Source: Aquimarina spinulae (GTDB lineage: Bacteria; Bacteroidota; Bacteroidia; Flavobacteriales; Flavobacteriaceae). Taken from it: DNA of 64,000 nucleotides. The notes below the pieces were generated by a model. That model had not been told where the DNA came from. It made no database searches and was given only the letters and a program-made list of their open reading frames with translations. Position 1 is the stretch's first letter, and every line of letters begins with the position of its first letter. Shown here piece after piece: positions 63,052-64,000 of the stretch. The position numbers were made by a program, and so were the translations under genes. The stretch lies in NCBI RefSeq assembly GCF_943373825.1, contig NZ_CALSBP010000002.1, positions 372,001 through 436,000 on the forward strand, given 5' to 3'.

Positions 63052-64000
63052 TTAAGAATGTAACGCTCTATTATCTGTAGCTGCAAGTGCTGCTTCTTTT
63101 ACTGCTTCCGCAAAAGTTGGGTGCGCATGAGACATACGAGAAATATCTTCGGCAGATGCTCTAAACTCCATTGCAGTAACTGCTTCGGCAATAAGATCTG
63201 CGCAACGTGCTCCAATCATATGAACGCCCAATACCTCATCTGTAACTTCGTCTGCAAGTATTTTTACAAAACCATCAAGATCGCCACTAGCACGTGATCT
63301 ACCAAGTGCTCTAAAAGAAAATTGCCCTGATTTATATTTGATACCAGCTTCTTTTAATTCTTCTTCAGTTTTACCCACCGCAGCTACTTCTGGCCAGGTA
63401 TATACTACTCCTGGGATCAGATTATAATCAATATGTGGTTTCTGTCCTGCTAGCGTTTCAGCAACAAAAACTCCTTCTTCTTCAGCTTTATGTGCTAACA
63501 TAGCTCCTTTTATCACATCACCTATCGCGTAGATATTAGAAGCACTCGTTTGTAAATGGTCATTAACCTCAACTTGTCCTCTGTCATTAAGTTTTACTCC
63601 TGCGGCTTCTGCATTTAATCCATCTGTATATGGTCTTCTTCCTACAGATACCAAGCAGTAATCTCCTTTAAACTCTACCGGATTTCCTTTTTTATCATCT
63701 GCAGTTACCGTTACTTCATCTCCAGAAACCGATACTCCTGTTACCTTATGAGAGGTATAAATTTTGGATTTCTGTTTTTTCATTACTTTCTGTAATTCTC
63801 TAGATAGCGCTTTATCCATTCCGGGAATAATTCGATCCATATATTCTATTACAGAAACTTCTGCTCCCAAACGGCGATATACTTGCCCTAATTCTAGTCC
63901 AATTACTCCACCTCCAATAATAATTAGGTGTTTTGGTACTTCTTTTAGTTTAAGTGCTTCTGTAGATGTAATTACTCTCTTTTTATCAATTTCGATAAAT
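63052..64000 (-). CDS. lpdA: Dihydrolipoyl dehydrogenase (5' part cut by window edge)
   Basis: The frame stays open to the right edge: upstream of position 63870 it reads KHLIIIGGGVIGLELGQVYR then RLGAEVSVIEYMDRI, so the gene continues beyond the window (about 315 of some 465 residues are visible). GGGVIGLELG is the NAD-binding loop. SVGRRPYTDGL and IYAIGDVIKGAMLAHKAEEE bind FAD, and the C-terminal dimer domain ends in HAHPTFAEAVKEAAL with the catalytic His-Pro-Thr. The active-site disulphide lies in the missing part. It is the E3 subunit of pyruvate and 2-oxoglutarate dehydrogenase complexes. Confidence 0.95.
   Translation of the reverse strand, partial: FIEIDKKRVITSTEALKLKEVPKHLIIIGGGVIGLELGQVYRRLGAEVSVIEYMDRIIPGMDKALSRELQKVMKKQKSKIYTSHKVTGVSVSGDEVTVTADDKKGNPVEFKGDYCLVSVGRRPYTDGLNAEAAGVKLNDRGQVEVNDHLQTSASNIYAIGDVIKGAMLAHKAEEEGVFVAETLAGQKPHIDYNLIPGVVYTWPEVAAVGKTEEELKEAGIKYKSGQFSFRALGRSRASGDLDGFVKILADEVTDEVLGVHMIGARCADLIAEAVTAMEFRASAEDISRMSHAHPTFAEAVKEAALAATDNRALHS

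Overview
The window is AT-rich DNA from a member of the Bacteroidota, most likely a marine member of the Flavobacteriaceae (Aquimarina-like is my guess, not shown). The reasons are a SusC/SusD pair, a type IX secretion (T9SS) C-terminal signal, lipoproteins with an acidic stretch after the lipid cysteine, promoters of the Bacteroidetes TAnnTTTG type, leaders with A-rich rather than strong Shine-Dalgarno sequences, and lineage families such as DUF4202, DUF4494, DUF6624 and TPR-AraC hybrid regulators. I see no rRNA, tRNA, CRISPR array, transposase or integrase.

Region 1 (1-21.7 kb) is central sugar metabolism and a starch/maltodextrin locus. Leftmost are a truncated DUF4202 gene, a BadF/NAGK-type sugar kinase, gapA and pfkA. 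Then comes a minus-strand operon: LacI-type regulator, MFS sugar transporter, beta-phosphoglucomutase, GH65 maltose phosphorylase, periplasmic GH13 and lipoprotein GH13. It diverges from a plus-strand operon susC-susD-susE-GH13. The model is: starch is bound and cut at the cell surface, oligosaccharides enter through SusC/SusD and are trimmed in the periplasm, and maltose is imported by the MFS carrier. Maltose is then phosphorolysed to glucose and beta-glucose-1-phosphate, which becomes glucose-6-phosphate and feeds PfkA and GapA. A perfect 16-bp palindrome in the divergent region is the probable LacI operator, and an identical 18-bp word is shared by the susC and transporter promoter regions.

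Region 2 (21.7-37 kb) is accessory in character. It is full of intergenic palindromic repeats and holds a DoxX-like membrane protein, a TPR-AraC regulator with shared TTCTAGAA boxes, a group of small unknown genes, and secreted or lipoprotein unknowns with a decayed duplicate. It also holds a fatty-acid-hydroxylase-type membrane protein and a C39-peptidase ABC exporter with an HlyD-type adaptor. The most unusual object in the window is at 27669-27983: about fifteen degenerate 21-bp units in exact register, each tending to dyad symmetry, just upstream of a 93-residue winged-helix-like protein.

Region 3 (37-64 kb) is mostly housekeeping, densely packed, with very few repeats. It contains peptidase-like DUF885 and CocE/NonD hydrolases, a DsbD-like protein and TilS, a sigma-like protein, a leucine-rich-repeat protein, PabB with an FMN reductase, a DEAD-box helicase, and an NYN/LOTUS-type protein. 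It also has a DUF1028 protein, two serine hydrolases, an MsbA-like ABC transporter and a CDGSH protein. An operon of lipase-like hydrolase, TolQ/ExbB-like protein and TlpA-like protein diverges from a LytS/LytTR two-component pair. The window ends inside lpdA, read on the minus strand.
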